Below, in pieces: positions 22,975 to 31,601 of a stretch of 64,000 nucleotides of DNA. A model generated the notes under the pieces. It was given only the letters and a program-made list of their open reading frames with translations, had not been told where the DNA came from and ran no database searches. Origin of the DNA: RGIG4097 sp937885645. Lineage in GTDB: Bacteria > Bacillota > Clostridia > Christensenellales > CAG-917. How positions within the stretch are numbered: position 1 is the stretch's first letter; the number at the start of each line of letters is the position of its first letter. The stretch covers positions 124,001 to 188,000 of the forward strand of contig CALABJ010000018.1 of NCBI GenBank assembly GCA_937885645.1, read 5' to 3'. The position numbers and the translations under genes were made by a program.

Positions 22975-25608
22975 ATGGAAAAAGAAATTCAAATGGAAAA
23001 AACTTACAATCCAGAGTTTGAACAGCGCATTTACAACTTCTGGATGAAGAACAAGTGCTTTGAAGCACACGTCAACCCCGACAAAGAGCCGTTCACCATT
23101 ATGATGCCTCCTCCCAACATCACGGGACAACTTCACATGGGACACGCTCTTGACCAAACAGTGCAAGATATTCTCACACGTTTCAAGCGTATGAGCGGAT
23201 ACGAAGCCCTTTGGCTTCCCGGCACTGACCACGCATCAATCGCCACCGAAGTGAAAATCGTGGAGAAGATGAAAAACGAGGAAGGCGTCACCAAGATGGA
23301 CGTTGGCCGTGACGGCTTTATGGAACGCGCATGGGCGTGGAAAGAGCAATACGGCGGAAGAATTGTTGAACAACTGAAACGCCTTGGCTCATCATGTGAC
23401 TGGTCAAGAGAGGCTTTCACTATGGACCAAAACTGCTCAAACGCAGTCCTTGACGCATTTGTCAAATACTACAACAAGGGCTTGATTTATCGTGGTGACC
23501 GCATCATCAACTGGTGTCCTCACTGCAAGACAGCATTGTCTGACGCGGAAGTTGAATACAACGAGCAACAATCAAACCTTTGGTATTACCGCTATCCCGT
23601 GGTGGGCGAAGACGACTATATCACCATCGCAACCACCCGTCCTGAAACAATGCTTGGCGACACCGCAGTGGCAGTCAACCCCAAGGACGAAAAGATGGCA
23701 AAATACATTGGCAAGATGGTCAAACTCCCCCTCACTGATAGAGAAATCCCTGTTGTCGGTGACGACTATTGCGAAATCGGCTTTGGCACAGGCGCAGTGA
23801 AGATCACACCTGCCCACGACCCCAACGATTTTGAACTTGGACTCAGACACAACCTGCCCGTCATCCGTGTCATCGACGACGGCGGTCTTATGAACGAAAA
23901 CGCAGGCGCATACCAAGGTATGGACAGACTCACTTGCCGTAAGGCAGTTGTCGCCGACCTTGAAAAACTCGGTCTCCTTGAAAAGATTGAGCCCTATGCA
24001 CACAACGTTGGCGAGTGCTACCGCTGTGGTGAAACCGTTGAAGCAGTGGTGTCAAAGCAATGGTTTGTCAAGATGAAGGATTTGGCAGCCCCTGCAATCA
24101 AGGCGGTCAAATCAAAGAAGATTGAGTTTGTACCCAAACGCTTTGAAAAGATTTATTTCAACTGGATGGAAAATATCAAAGACTGGTGCATTTCACGTCA
24201 ACTTTGGTGGGGACATCGTATCCCTGCATACTACTGCGATCAGTGTGGTGAAACAGTTGTGGCAAAGAGTATGCCCGAAGTCTGCCCCAAGTGCGGTGGC
24301 ACACACTTTCATCAAGACGAAGACGTCCTTGACACCTGGTTCAGCAGTGCACTTTGGCCTTTCAGCACCTTGGGTTATCCCAGAAAGACTAAATCTCTCG
24401 GCTATTTCTATCCCACCAGCGTCCTTGTGACAGGCTACGACATCATCTTCTTCTGGGTGGCAAGAATGATATTCAGCGGTCTTGAATTTATGGGTGACGT
24501 GCCTTTCAGCGAAGTGCTCATCCACGGTATCGTCCGCGACAGCCAAGGCAGAAAGATGTCAAAGAGCCTGGGCAACGGCATTGACCCCCTTCTCATCATT
24601 GACAAGTACGGCGCAGACGCACTCCGCTTCTCACTGGCAACAGGCATCGCCCCCGGCTCTGACACAAGATATACAGACGCAAAGACCGAAAGCGCAAGAA
24701 ACTTCATCAACAAACTTTGGAACGCATCTCGTTTTGTCATTATGAACATAGGCAAAGACGACGACCTGACTTTCCCCAGCAAGTTGAACGGAGCAGACAA
24801 GTGGATTTTGTCACGTCTTAACGACGTCATCAAGGAAGTGACCATCAACCTCAACAAGTATGAAATCGGTCTTGCAGCAGCACGTCTTTATGACTTCACT
24901 TGGACTGAATACTGCGACTGGTACATTGAAATGAGCAAACCTTTGCTTTACAGCAAGGACAAGAAGGAACACAACCACGCAGTGGCAATGCTCACCTACA
25001 CCCTCACCGAAATCCTCAAATTGTTGCACCCCTTCATCCCCTACATCACAGAGGAAATCTACAGTAAGTATGCAGAAAAGGGAAGCATCTTGATGAAATC
25101 AGACTGGCCCTCATACAACAAGAGATTTGCATTCCGCAAGGAAGAAAAGAACTTTGAAGGCCTCCGTGAACTTATCGTTGCAATCCGCAACACCCGTGCA
25201 GAAATGGGTGTAGCACCTTCAAAGCGTCTCAACGCATACGTGAAGGCAACGGACAAGAAGTTTATGGAAAAATCCGCTCAATATCTTGAAAAGTTGGCAG
25301 GCATCGGCTCAGTCACCTTTGTTGAAGATAAGAGTGAAATCACAGAGCGTTGCACCGCAATCGTCACAAACATTGCCGAAGTCATGATCCCTATGGGCGA
25401 CCTCATTGACTTTGAAAAGGAAAGAGAGCGTATATTGAAGGAAATCGCACAAGCAGAAGCCGAAATCAAGAAGGCAAAAGGACTCCTTTCAAACCAAGGC
25501 TTTGTGGCAAAAGCACCTCAAAAACTCATTGACAATGAAAAGGAAAAGTTGTTGAGAGCAGAGGACAGACTTCAAAAACTTCAAGACAAACTTCAAGAAC
25601 TTGCCTAA
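22975..25608 (+). CDS. valS: Valyl-tRNA synthetase
   Basis: An 877-residue class I synthetase with PPPNITGQLHMGHALD (HIGH motif) near residue 45. The CP1 editing domain (TTRPETMLGDTAVAVNP) lies around 210-340, WFSSALWPFSTLG and GRKMSKSLGNGIDP (KMSKS motif) near 525. The anticodon-binding domain follows, and a C-terminal coiled coil closes the protein (about 810-877, EKERERILKEIAQAEAEI). This is the bacterial ValRS layout at full length. AAAGGAAACT precedes the ATG. Confidence 0.98.
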   Translation: MEKEIQMEKTYNPEFEQRIYNFWMKNKCFEAHVNPDKEPFTIMMPPPNITGQLHMGHALDQTVQDILTRFKRMSGYEALWLPGTDHASIATEVKIVEKMKNEEGVTKMDVGRDGFMERAWAWKEQYGGRIVEQLKRLGSSCDWSREAFTMDQNCSNAVLDAFVKYYNKGLIYRGDRIINWCPHCKTALSDAEVEYNEQQSNLWYYRYPVVGEDDYITIATTRPETMLGDTAVAVNPKDEKMAKYIGKMVKLPLTDREIPVVGDDYCEIGFGTGAVKITPAHDPNDFELGLRHNLPVIRVIDDGGLMNENAGAYQGMDRLTCRKAVVADLEKLGLLEKIEPYAHNVGECYRCGETVEAVVSKQWFVKMKDLAAPAIKAVKSKKIEFVPKRFEKIYFNWMENIKDWCISRQLWWGHRIPAYYCDQCGETVVAKSMPEVCPKCGGTHFHQDEDVLDTWFSSALWPFSTLGYPRKTKSLGYFYPTSVLVTGYDIIFFWVARMIFSGLEFMGDVPFSEVLIHGIVRDSQGRKMSKSLGNGIDPLLIIDKYGADALRFSLATGIAPGSDTRYTDAKTESARNFINKLWNASRFVIMNIGKDDDLTFPSKLNGADKWILSRLNDVIKEVTINLNKYEIGLAAARLYDFTWTEYCDWYIEMSKPLLYSKDKKEHNHAVAMLTYTLTEILKLLHPFIPYITEEIYSKYAEKGSILMKSDWPSYNKRFAFRKEEKNFEGLRELIVAIRNTRAEMGVAPSKRLNAYVKATDKKFMEKSAQYLEKLAGIGSVTFVEDKSEITERCTAIVTNIAEVMIPMGDLIDFEKERERILKEIAQAEAEIKKAKGLLSNQGFVAKAPQKLIDNEKEKLLRAEDRLQKLQDKLQELA

Positions 25609-25698
25609 TAGCAGGCACAAGTAGGCGCACTGGTGGGCGCAAGCCTGCCTACGAGCCTGCGCGCTAAATTCTCACCGCCGAAAGGCTAAGAGGTGAAT

Positions 25699-26676
25699 AT
25701 GGAAATCAAACACGCATCATCATTTATGTTGGGCAATATGAGATACGTTGCCAAACTCTTTGTTTGGACACTTATCTCAGTGCTCATAATCGTGGGTGTG
25801 GCGGCGGCAATATTTATCCCTGCCGGCAACTCCCTTGAATTCAAAGACGAAATAGTTGCAGAGATAACAGCCATCAAGGACAACGTATGGAGTTTCCTCA
25901 AAAACGACCAAGGCATCTACGATATGCTGGTCGGAGCAGAGGAGAGTCTTCTTTCAATCCTCGGTCTTCTCGCATCACACGCAGGGGCAATGGCAGGATT
26001 CATCATTGCAGCAGTATTTTTGTATGGGCTTTACTTGTTCCTTTCAGGAATGAGTTATTATCCCACCGCATTCATTGTCAATGAACTGATGTCCTCCAAC
26101 ACCAGATACGGCTTTGCCGTGGCAATGGTCAAAAACATCAAATCTGCTTGCAAATTCTCATTTTGCAGAATGTTGTTGTCACTGCCCATTGACATAGGCA
26201 TCATAGCAATTCTTGCAGGGGTAGGCTTTGGACTTATGAAACTCATCGGTTTCTTTGCACTGCCCATACTCCTTGTGCTTGGAGTGTGCATGTTCACTCT
26301 CCGCAGTATGCTTTATTCAGGCTGGCTTCCCAGACTCATTCATCACCCCGAAGAAAGATGCTACGCAGCATTTTCAAGAAGTCTTGTCAGTGTCAAAAAT
26401 AACTTTGGCAGTTTGTTCAAGGCATTTTCACTTATCTTCTTCGTGGCATATTGCTGTGTGTTCACACTTACAGTGCCCACCTTTGGTGTCATCAACGTTT
26501 TGATCCCCTCAATGTACTACGTGCTCCTCCGCTCAGTGGAGATGATTGGCTTCTACAAGACCAACAATATGAGTTTCTACGTTGACGCACGCACAGTCAT
26601 CAACACCGTTGAATACGGCTACCGCAAGGACAACCAAGAGGGCGAAGTTGACGAGTATAGCGACATCAACTATTAA
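25699..26676 (+). CDS. Polytopic membrane protein of unknown function
   Basis: A 325-residue protein from the ATG at 25699 (AGAGGTG ribosome site; a GTG lies six bases upstream). Hydrophobic segments occur near residues 20-45, 95-125, 165-195, 235-265 and others, giving about six to seven helices. No enzymatic motif is visible. The C terminus is hydrophilic and acidic. The gap after valS contains GC-rich inverted repeats (25620-25665). It is followed nine bases later by a PH-like membrane protein, so the two may work together in the envelope. Confidence 0.6.
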   Translation: MEIKHASSFMLGNMRYVAKLFVWTLISVLIIVGVAAAIFIPAGNSLEFKDEIVAEITAIKDNVWSFLKNDQGIYDMLVGAEESLLSILGLLASHAGAMAGFIIAAVFLYGLYLFLSGMSYYPTAFIVNELMSSNTRYGFAVAMVKNIKSACKFSFCRMLLSLPIDIGIIAILAGVGFGLMKLIGFFALPILLVLGVCMFTLRSMLYSGWLPRLIHHPEERCYAAFSRSLVSVKNNFGSLFKAFSLIFFVAYCCVFTLTVPTFGVINVLIPSMYYVLLRSVEMIGFYKTNNMSFYVDARTVINTVEYGYRKDNQEGEVDEYSDINY

Positions 26677-26684
26677 TTGCGACT

Positions 26685-27143
26685 ATGAAATTTAAGATGA
26701 ATTTTGGCACTTTGAAGACCGCGCTTTTAGGGATAGTCACATCCCTTGCTTTTGCTGTTGTCATCGTGGACGTCTTGCTCCTTGCAGACGTATTTGGTGG
26801 CAGAGCAAACAAGGTGGTTGCAGGGGTGTCAATGGGCATATGCCTTCTTATGACGGGGGCATTTATGGCGGTGCTTTTTGGCAGTCACTATCAGCTCAAA
26901 GAGGACCATTTCAAGATTTCATTTGGCGTAATTTGGGACAAAGTCAAATATAGTAGCGTCACCCTCATCCGTCAAAACGTGGACACCAAAGAGGTGTATC
27001 TTGCACTTGAAGACGAGAGGGGAGTGCCCACCTACGCCACAATCAATTTAGTGGGGGCAGAGGCGGACAAGTTTGCCAGTGAGCTTGCAGGCAAATGCGG
27101 TATGCTTGTGGACTATTTCACCCCCGAAAAGAAAGAAAAATAG
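26685..27143 (+). CDS. Membrane protein with bacterial PH-like domain
   Basis: A 152-residue protein with two transmembrane helices (about residues 12-35 and 45-68). A soluble domain containing YQLKEDHFKISFGVIWDKVKY follows and resembles the short bacterial PH (bPH/YdbS-like) fold. Such proteins are membrane-associated, but their ligands are poorly defined. It is tightly packed between the polytopic membrane protein and the DUF2156-GNAT gene. Confidence 0.55.
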   Translation: MKFKMNFGTLKTALLGIVTSLAFAVVIVDVLLLADVFGGRANKVVAGVSMGICLLMTGAFMAVLFGSHYQLKEDHFKISFGVIWDKVKYSSVTLIRQNVDTKEVYLALEDERGVPTYATINLVGAEADKFASELAGKCGMLVDYFTPEKKEK

Positions 27144-27154
27144 CAATTTGACCC

Positions 27155-28540
27155 ATGGATTTTCGACCTTTTGACATAGAGGGCAGAGCCCTCCTCAACA
27201 CCTATCTTCAAGGGAGCACCTCAGTTGGAAGCGAGTATTCTTACTATGCTTTCATCTGTTGGTTTGACCAAGTTGAATACGCCGAGGAAGGGGGCGCACT
27301 GTATCTTCGTGCAATTGTTGAAGACGGAGATATGTACTGGCCTCCTCTTGTGAAAGAGGGCGTATCGGCAGAAGATGCTTTGAGCAGAATCCCCGATGCC
27401 ACAATCTATTTTGCCAGTGAGGATTTTGTCAATGAAACATACGGCAAATATCAACTGCACTGCGAAAGAAAGTGGGCGGAATATATCTACGATGCGGGTG
27501 ACTTCATAGCCCTTGAAGGCAAGCGCTATCACGCAAAGCGCAACCACATAAAGAAATTCCTGAAACTGTACAATTCCACTGTTGAACAAATCAAACCCGA
27601 AGATAAACAGGCTGTTTTGGAGTTTGAACGTAAGTGGCTTGAAGACAAGGACTTTGACGAAAAGGCAAAGGAATCCGCCCTTCGTGAGATGGAAATCGTT
27701 GATATGTGGTATGACGAAGCAATAAAGGGCAACCTTATAGCGGACATAGTCAGAGTGGACGGCGAAATCGTAGGGGTGTCAATCGGTGAGATTATGCCCT
27801 CAGGCAACGCTGTCGTTATGTACGAAAAGGGCAATATCCAGTTTGAAGGGGTGTACAGTTATCTTGCCAACACCTTTGCAAAACGAAATTTCAGCGGTTG
27901 CAAATATATCAATCGTCAAGAGGATATGGGGCTTGAAGGACTGAGAAAGTCAAAACTCTCATACAATCCTGCATTCCTCAACAATCGCTACGTCATGACA
28001 CCTTTGCAATGCGCGAAGTCACCAAACAAGTGTTGCGCCCTCACAGGCTACAAAGTGAAACGACTGACCGTAGAGGACTACGACACAGCAATGACTTTCT
28101 TTGAAAGCGGTCGTGAGGCACTCGAGGACAAAAAGCACTTCCTCAACTACACCGAAGAGGAGTTGAAATCCGTCCTTGAAAAGGGCTTTATGCTGGGGGT
28201 TTTCGACGGCGACAAACTCCTTTCAACCTGCGCCGTTGACACCGACAAGGAATACGGCAAAAAGCTTGCAGAAATCTGCCATGCGGAAAAGCCCATCAAC
28301 CACTATGAGTTTTCAGGGATAATGACCGCCCCCGAAGGTCAACGCAAGGGCATATCAAACGCCCTTTGCAGAGAGGTCATTGAGTACGCCAAGGAAAACC
28401 TTTCACCCTGCGTCCTTTGTGCGGTTGTGCAGTATGACAATATGCGCTCAATCAACAATCTTCAAAAATTAGGTTTTGAAGAAAGGGGCAGAGCGGAATA
28501 CAATGAATACGATTTCAGGTATCTTTGCAAAAACGTATAG
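27155..28540 (+). CDS. DUF2156 - GNAT acetyltransferase fusion
   Basis: A 461-residue two-domain protein. Residues 1 to about 290 match DUF2156, the catalytic domain related to lysylphosphatidylglycerol synthase (GKRYHAKRNHIKKFLKLY, INRQEDMGLEGLRKSKLSYNPAFL). Residues from about 300 form a GNAT fold with the acetyl-CoA loop APEGQRKGISNALCREVI and the QYDNMRSINNLQKLGFEERG ending. DUF2156 proteins transfer aminoacyl groups to lipids or carry out related acyl transfers; here it is soluble. With the two membrane genes upstream it could form an envelope-modification unit, which is inference. Confidence 0.78.
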   Translation: MDFRPFDIEGRALLNTYLQGSTSVGSEYSYYAFICWFDQVEYAEEGGALYLRAIVEDGDMYWPPLVKEGVSAEDALSRIPDATIYFASEDFVNETYGKYQLHCERKWAEYIYDAGDFIALEGKRYHAKRNHIKKFLKLYNSTVEQIKPEDKQAVLEFERKWLEDKDFDEKAKESALREMEIVDMWYDEAIKGNLIADIVRVDGEIVGVSIGEIMPSGNAVVMYEKGNIQFEGVYSYLANTFAKRNFSGCKYINRQEDMGLEGLRKSKLSYNPAFLNNRYVMTPLQCAKSPNKCCALTGYKVKRLTVEDYDTAMTFFESGREALEDKKHFLNYTEEELKSVLEKGFMLGVFDGDKLLSTCAVDTDKEYGKKLAEICHAEKPINHYEFSGIMTAPEGQRKGISNALCREVIEYAKENLSPCVLCAVVQYDNMRSINNLQKLGFEERGRAEYNEYDFRYLCKNV

Positions 28541-28548
28541 TGCGCACC

Positions 28549-28574
28549 TATCTCTCATAAAATGAGAGGGGTGC
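28549..28574 (+). promoter_or_regulatory. Hairpin over the alr ribosome site
   Basis: TCTCAT-AAA-ATGAGA with flanking CACC/GGTG pairing; the 3' arm contains the GAGGGG ribosome site of alr, so the structure could limit initiation. Confidence 0.4.
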
Positions 28575-28577
28575 AAA

Positions 28578-29528
28578 GTGAAGATAACAGTCAAAATCAA
28601 CCTAGCAAAAATAATTGAAAACTTGAAAAAGTATGACGGCAAAAAGGTCATACTTATGGTCAAAGCGGACGCCTACGGCCATGGACTGAAAGAAGTGGCA
28701 AAGGCAACCGAGAGCCTTGTAGAGGGCTTTGGAGTTGCCACAGTAGAGGAAGGCGTCACTTTAAGAAAGTCGGGCATAAAATCAAAGATTTTAGTTGCCC
28801 AGTGGTTGCAAGATGAAATAGAGGCTGCAACTGAATACGACCTCACTTTGTCAGTTGGAGATTTTGTTCAACTTGACCTAGTGAAGAGTGTAGGCAGGGA
28901 GGCGGAAATCAAAGTCAACACCGGTATGAATAGATTTGGTTTTGACCTAGATGACACCGCTGAGTTAAGCAGAAAGTTAGATGGGTTTTCTCCCTCGGGC
29001 ATATATTCCCACCTGTTCTCCCTTGAAGCCGTAAAAGGGCAGAAAGAGAGGTTCGAGAGTGTTGTCAACCTCCTCAACCTAAAAGGTGTTGGAACCCACT
29101 TGTTTTCCTCCTCATACGCTCATTTAGGCGACACCGTGAGGCTAGGGATAGGGGCGTATCAAGGGGCAATGACGGTGACAAGCACCGTTGTTGCGGTGAG
29201 GAGATTGCGAGCAGGCGACAACGTAGGCTATGGCAACAAGATGCCAAAGTCAGGTGGAATTGCTTGGGTGTTTGGTGGCTATGCTGACGGCATATCCCGT
29301 GAAGCCCCTGCCCCCGTACTTATAGGCGGAAAACTCCGTGAAGTGTTGGCAGTGTGTATGGACACCTTTGCCGTATATGTGGGAGATGACACCGTAAAGG
29401 TCGGTGACGAGGTCACTCTATTAGGTGAAGACCTAGACCAAAACAAACTAGCAAAACTGACGGGCACAATCCCTTACGTCATCTTGACAAAGTGGAGAGG
29501 GCGCACCGAGAGGATATATCAATGTTGA
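28578..29528 (+). CDS. alr: Alanine racemase (short form)
   Basis: PLP enzyme making D-alanine for peptidoglycan. The 316-residue product is shorter than the usual 370-390. The PLP lysine is K29 in MVKADAYGHG; other matches are INTG-type VNTGMNRFGF, RLGIGAYQG and DNVGYGNKM in the C-terminal barrel. CMDTFAVYVGD is the conserved CMDQ-like region. The start is a GTG. It overlaps the next gene by 7 bases and heads the alr-fthC-rsmD/coaD operon. Confidence 0.9.
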   Translation: MKITVKINLAKIIENLKKYDGKKVILMVKADAYGHGLKEVAKATESLVEGFGVATVEEGVTLRKSGIKSKILVAQWLQDEIEAATEYDLTLSVGDFVQLDLVKSVGREAEIKVNTGMNRFGFDLDDTAELSRKLDGFSPSGIYSHLFSLEAVKGQKERFESVVNLLNLKGVGTHLFSSSYAHLGDTVRLGIGAYQGAMTVTSTVVAVRRLRAGDNVGYGNKMPKSGGIAWVFGGYADGISREAPAPVLIGGKLREVLAVCMDTFAVYVGDDTVKVGDEVTLLGEDLDQNKLAKLTGTIPYVILTKWRGRTERIYQC

Positions 29529-30106
29529 AGCAAGAGGCACGGAAGATTGCACGCTCAAGGATAGCCAAAATGAGCGATGCGGAAAGAGAATGGGCAAGCG
29601 ACAGCATCATAGATGCTGTGTCAAGCCTTGACCTGTTCAAACAAGCCAAAAAGATATTCATCTATCTTGGCACTTCCACCGAGCCTGACACCCACGAAAT
29701 CGTCGGTCTTGCCCTTGCAATGGAAAAGACGGTTGCCGTCCCCAGAGTGCGAGGAGATGAGATGGACGCAATCTCAATCACTCCTTTCACTGATTTTAGG
29801 ACAAACAAGTGGGGCATACTTGAGCCTGCCAAAGGCTATCCTCTTGACGAGGTTGACCTTGCCATCATACCCTTAGTGGCATTTGACGGCTTGAAAAGAG
29901 TAGGTCACGGCAAAGGATATTACGACAAATTCCTGTCCACCCACCCCTGCAAAAAGTTGGGTTTAGCCTTTGATTGTCAGTCAGTTGAGGGGCTTCAATG
30001 CGACTCCTTTGACGTACCCCTTGATCTTCTTGTCACCGAAAAACGTATCGTGACCAGCAGTAGAAAAACCACCGAAAACAAGTTTGGGAGAGAAATATGC
30101 GAGTAA
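29522..30106 (+). CDS. 5-Formyltetrahydrofolate cyclo-ligase
   Basis: ATP-dependent conversion of 5-formyl-THF to 5,10-methenyl-THF in folate recycling. The 194-residue protein from the ATG at 29522 has the N-terminal KQEARKIARSRIAKMS. The ATP-binding C-terminal motif VGHGKGYYDKFLS is complete. The frame extends ten codons upstream inside alr, but the overlap start (ATGTTGA) is the better one. The stop overlaps the start of the rsmD-coaD fusion by ten bases. Confidence 0.9.
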   Translation: MLKQEARKIARSRIAKMSDAEREWASDSIIDAVSSLDLFKQAKKIFIYLGTSTEPDTHEIVGLALAMEKTVAVPRVRGDEMDAISITPFTDFRTNKWGILEPAKGYPLDEVDLAIIPLVAFDGLKRVGHGKGYYDKFLSTHPCKKLGLAFDCQSVEGLQCDSFDVPLDLLVTEKRIVTSSRKTTENKFGREICE

Positions 30107-31104
30107 TATCAGGAAAATATAGAGGCAGAAGGCTGTTTTCTCCCGAGGGTGACCTTGTCCGTCCCACCACGGATAGGATAAAGGAAACCATATTCAACGT
30201 GTTGCAGTTCAGAGTGCAAGACGCAGTGTGCCTAGACCTGTTTGCAGGCAGTGGAGCACTGGGCATAGAGTGTTTGTCACGTGGAGCAAAAGAGGTTGTT
30301 TTTGGTGACAAAAGCCCTCAAAGCATTGATCTTGTCAAGAGAAATCTTCAAGGGATAGAGGGCAACTATCGTGTCATAGCCGGTGACTTTTTGTCAGTGC
30401 TAGGAGGCCTCAACACAAAGTTTGACCTTGTATTCATCGACCCTCCCTACAAGTCAAATCTTGGTGGCATAGCCGTTGAATACGTCATCAACAAAGGGCT
30501 TCTTCGTGATGACGGCGTCATCTACTTTGAGCACGGTGATGAAATCACTTTCACCCCTCCCGCAGGCTACAAAACCCGCACCAAAAAAATGGGATATACA
30601 GTGGGTGAATTCATCTCAAAGAGCAACGTGGCAATGATGACAGGCAGTTTTGACCCCATGACCAAAGGTCATGAAGCACTCCTTGAAGAGGGGCTTTCAC
30701 GATATGACGAAGTGATTGTGGCTTGCCTTGTCAACGAGGAGAAGGAGTATTTCTTCACCCCAGAAGAGCGTGTTGCCATTGTAGAAGCGGCAATATCAGG
30801 CAAAAAGGGCGCAAGGGTAGTGTATAGTGACGGCATGGCGGTGGACCTTGCAAAGAAGGAAGGCGCAACCGTATTCCTTAGAGGAATCCGTGGAGAAGAG
30901 GACAGAGAGTATGAAAACTTTGTCCGTGACTACAACCTGACTCACGGCGGTATCGACACCGACATCGTCACCCTAGACCGCTACGCAGACGTGTCCTCAA
31001 CAAAAGTACGAGAGGAACTGAAAGAAGGCAACTTCCGCCATATCCCCGCAGGGGCAGTTATGACGGTGATGAACATTTTAAAAGAAAAAAATCACAATAG
31101 ATGA
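30097..31104 (+). CDS. Fused RsmD 16S rRNA methyltransferase - CoaD phosphopantetheine adenylyltransferase
   Basis: A single 335-residue frame joins two enzymes normally encoded by adjacent genes. Residues 1-175 are RsmD, which makes m2G966 in 16S rRNA: VRPTTDRIKETIFNVLQ, SAM motif DLFAGSGALGIE (47-58), catalytic IDPPY (114-118). Residues 178-335 are CoaD, penultimate step of coenzyme A synthesis: GSFDPMTKGHE (183-193) with the T/HxGH nucleotidyl-transfer motif, RGIRGEEDREYE (262-273) and SSTKVRE (300-306). There is no stop between them, and both halves keep their catalytic motifs. An internal ATG at 30634 could still give a free CoaD. Confidence 0.92.
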   Translation: MRVISGKYRGRRLFSPEGDLVRPTTDRIKETIFNVLQFRVQDAVCLDLFAGSGALGIECLSRGAKEVVFGDKSPQSIDLVKRNLQGIEGNYRVIAGDFLSVLGGLNTKFDLVFIDPPYKSNLGGIAVEYVINKGLLRDDGVIYFEHGDEITFTPPAGYKTRTKKMGYTVGEFISKSNVAMMTGSFDPMTKGHEALLEEGLSRYDEVIVACLVNEEKEYFFTPEERVAIVEAAISGKKGARVVYSDGMAVDLAKKEGATVFLRGIRGEEDREYENFVRDYNLTHGGIDTDIVTLDRYADVSSTKVREELKEGNFRHIPAGAVMTVMNILKEKNHNR

Positions 31105-31111
31105 GGAAGAT

Positions 31112-31558
31112 ATGGAAACTATCGAAGCATTGTTGAATGAAATTGAAAGCGAAGTTTTGAGAGCGAAAAAGGCAACTTTTTCAAACACAGACGTACTTGT
31201 CAATCGTCAAGTTATGTTGTCACTTATCAACCGCTTTAGAGGCGCATATCCCAGCGCACTCCGTGAAGCGGAACAAATCAAGAGAGACCGTGACGAAATC
31301 ATTGACAAAGCCAATCAATATGCAGAAAGCATTTGCGACAACGCAGAAAACCAAGTGAAAGCAATGATTGCAGAAACTGAAATTCTCCGTCAAGCAAAGG
31401 AAGACGCAGAAGCACTCCGCAAGGAAGCACAAGAAAACTACGACAAGATGGACTATGAAGCCCGCGCCCTTGCCTTCAACCTTTTGGACAGCGCCGAAAA
31501 AGCACTGAAAGAAAGCATGAACATCATCAACGGCAGAAAGCGCAAACTTGTCGAATAA
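31112..31558 (+). CDS. Coiled-coil protein of unknown function
   Basis: A 148-residue, highly charged helical protein with heptad-like stretches from about residue 45 to 125. It begins METIEALLNEIESEVLRAKKATFS and ends in basic residues. No membrane segment is visible. Short coiled-coil proteins of this kind, DivIVA-like in composition, often follow coaD in Clostridia; the role is unknown. It starts eight bases after the rsmD-coaD fusion. Confidence 0.65.
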   Translation: METIEALLNEIESEVLRAKKATFSNTDVLVNRQVMLSLINRFRGAYPSALREAEQIKRDRDEIIDKANQYAESICDNAENQVKAMIAETEILRQAKEDAEALRKEAQENYDKMDYEARALAFNLLDSAEKALKESMNIINGRKRKLVE

Positions 31559-31601
31559 TTCTTGACCGAGTTTGCTTGCAAACTCACTCTTGGGAGTATA
31601 T

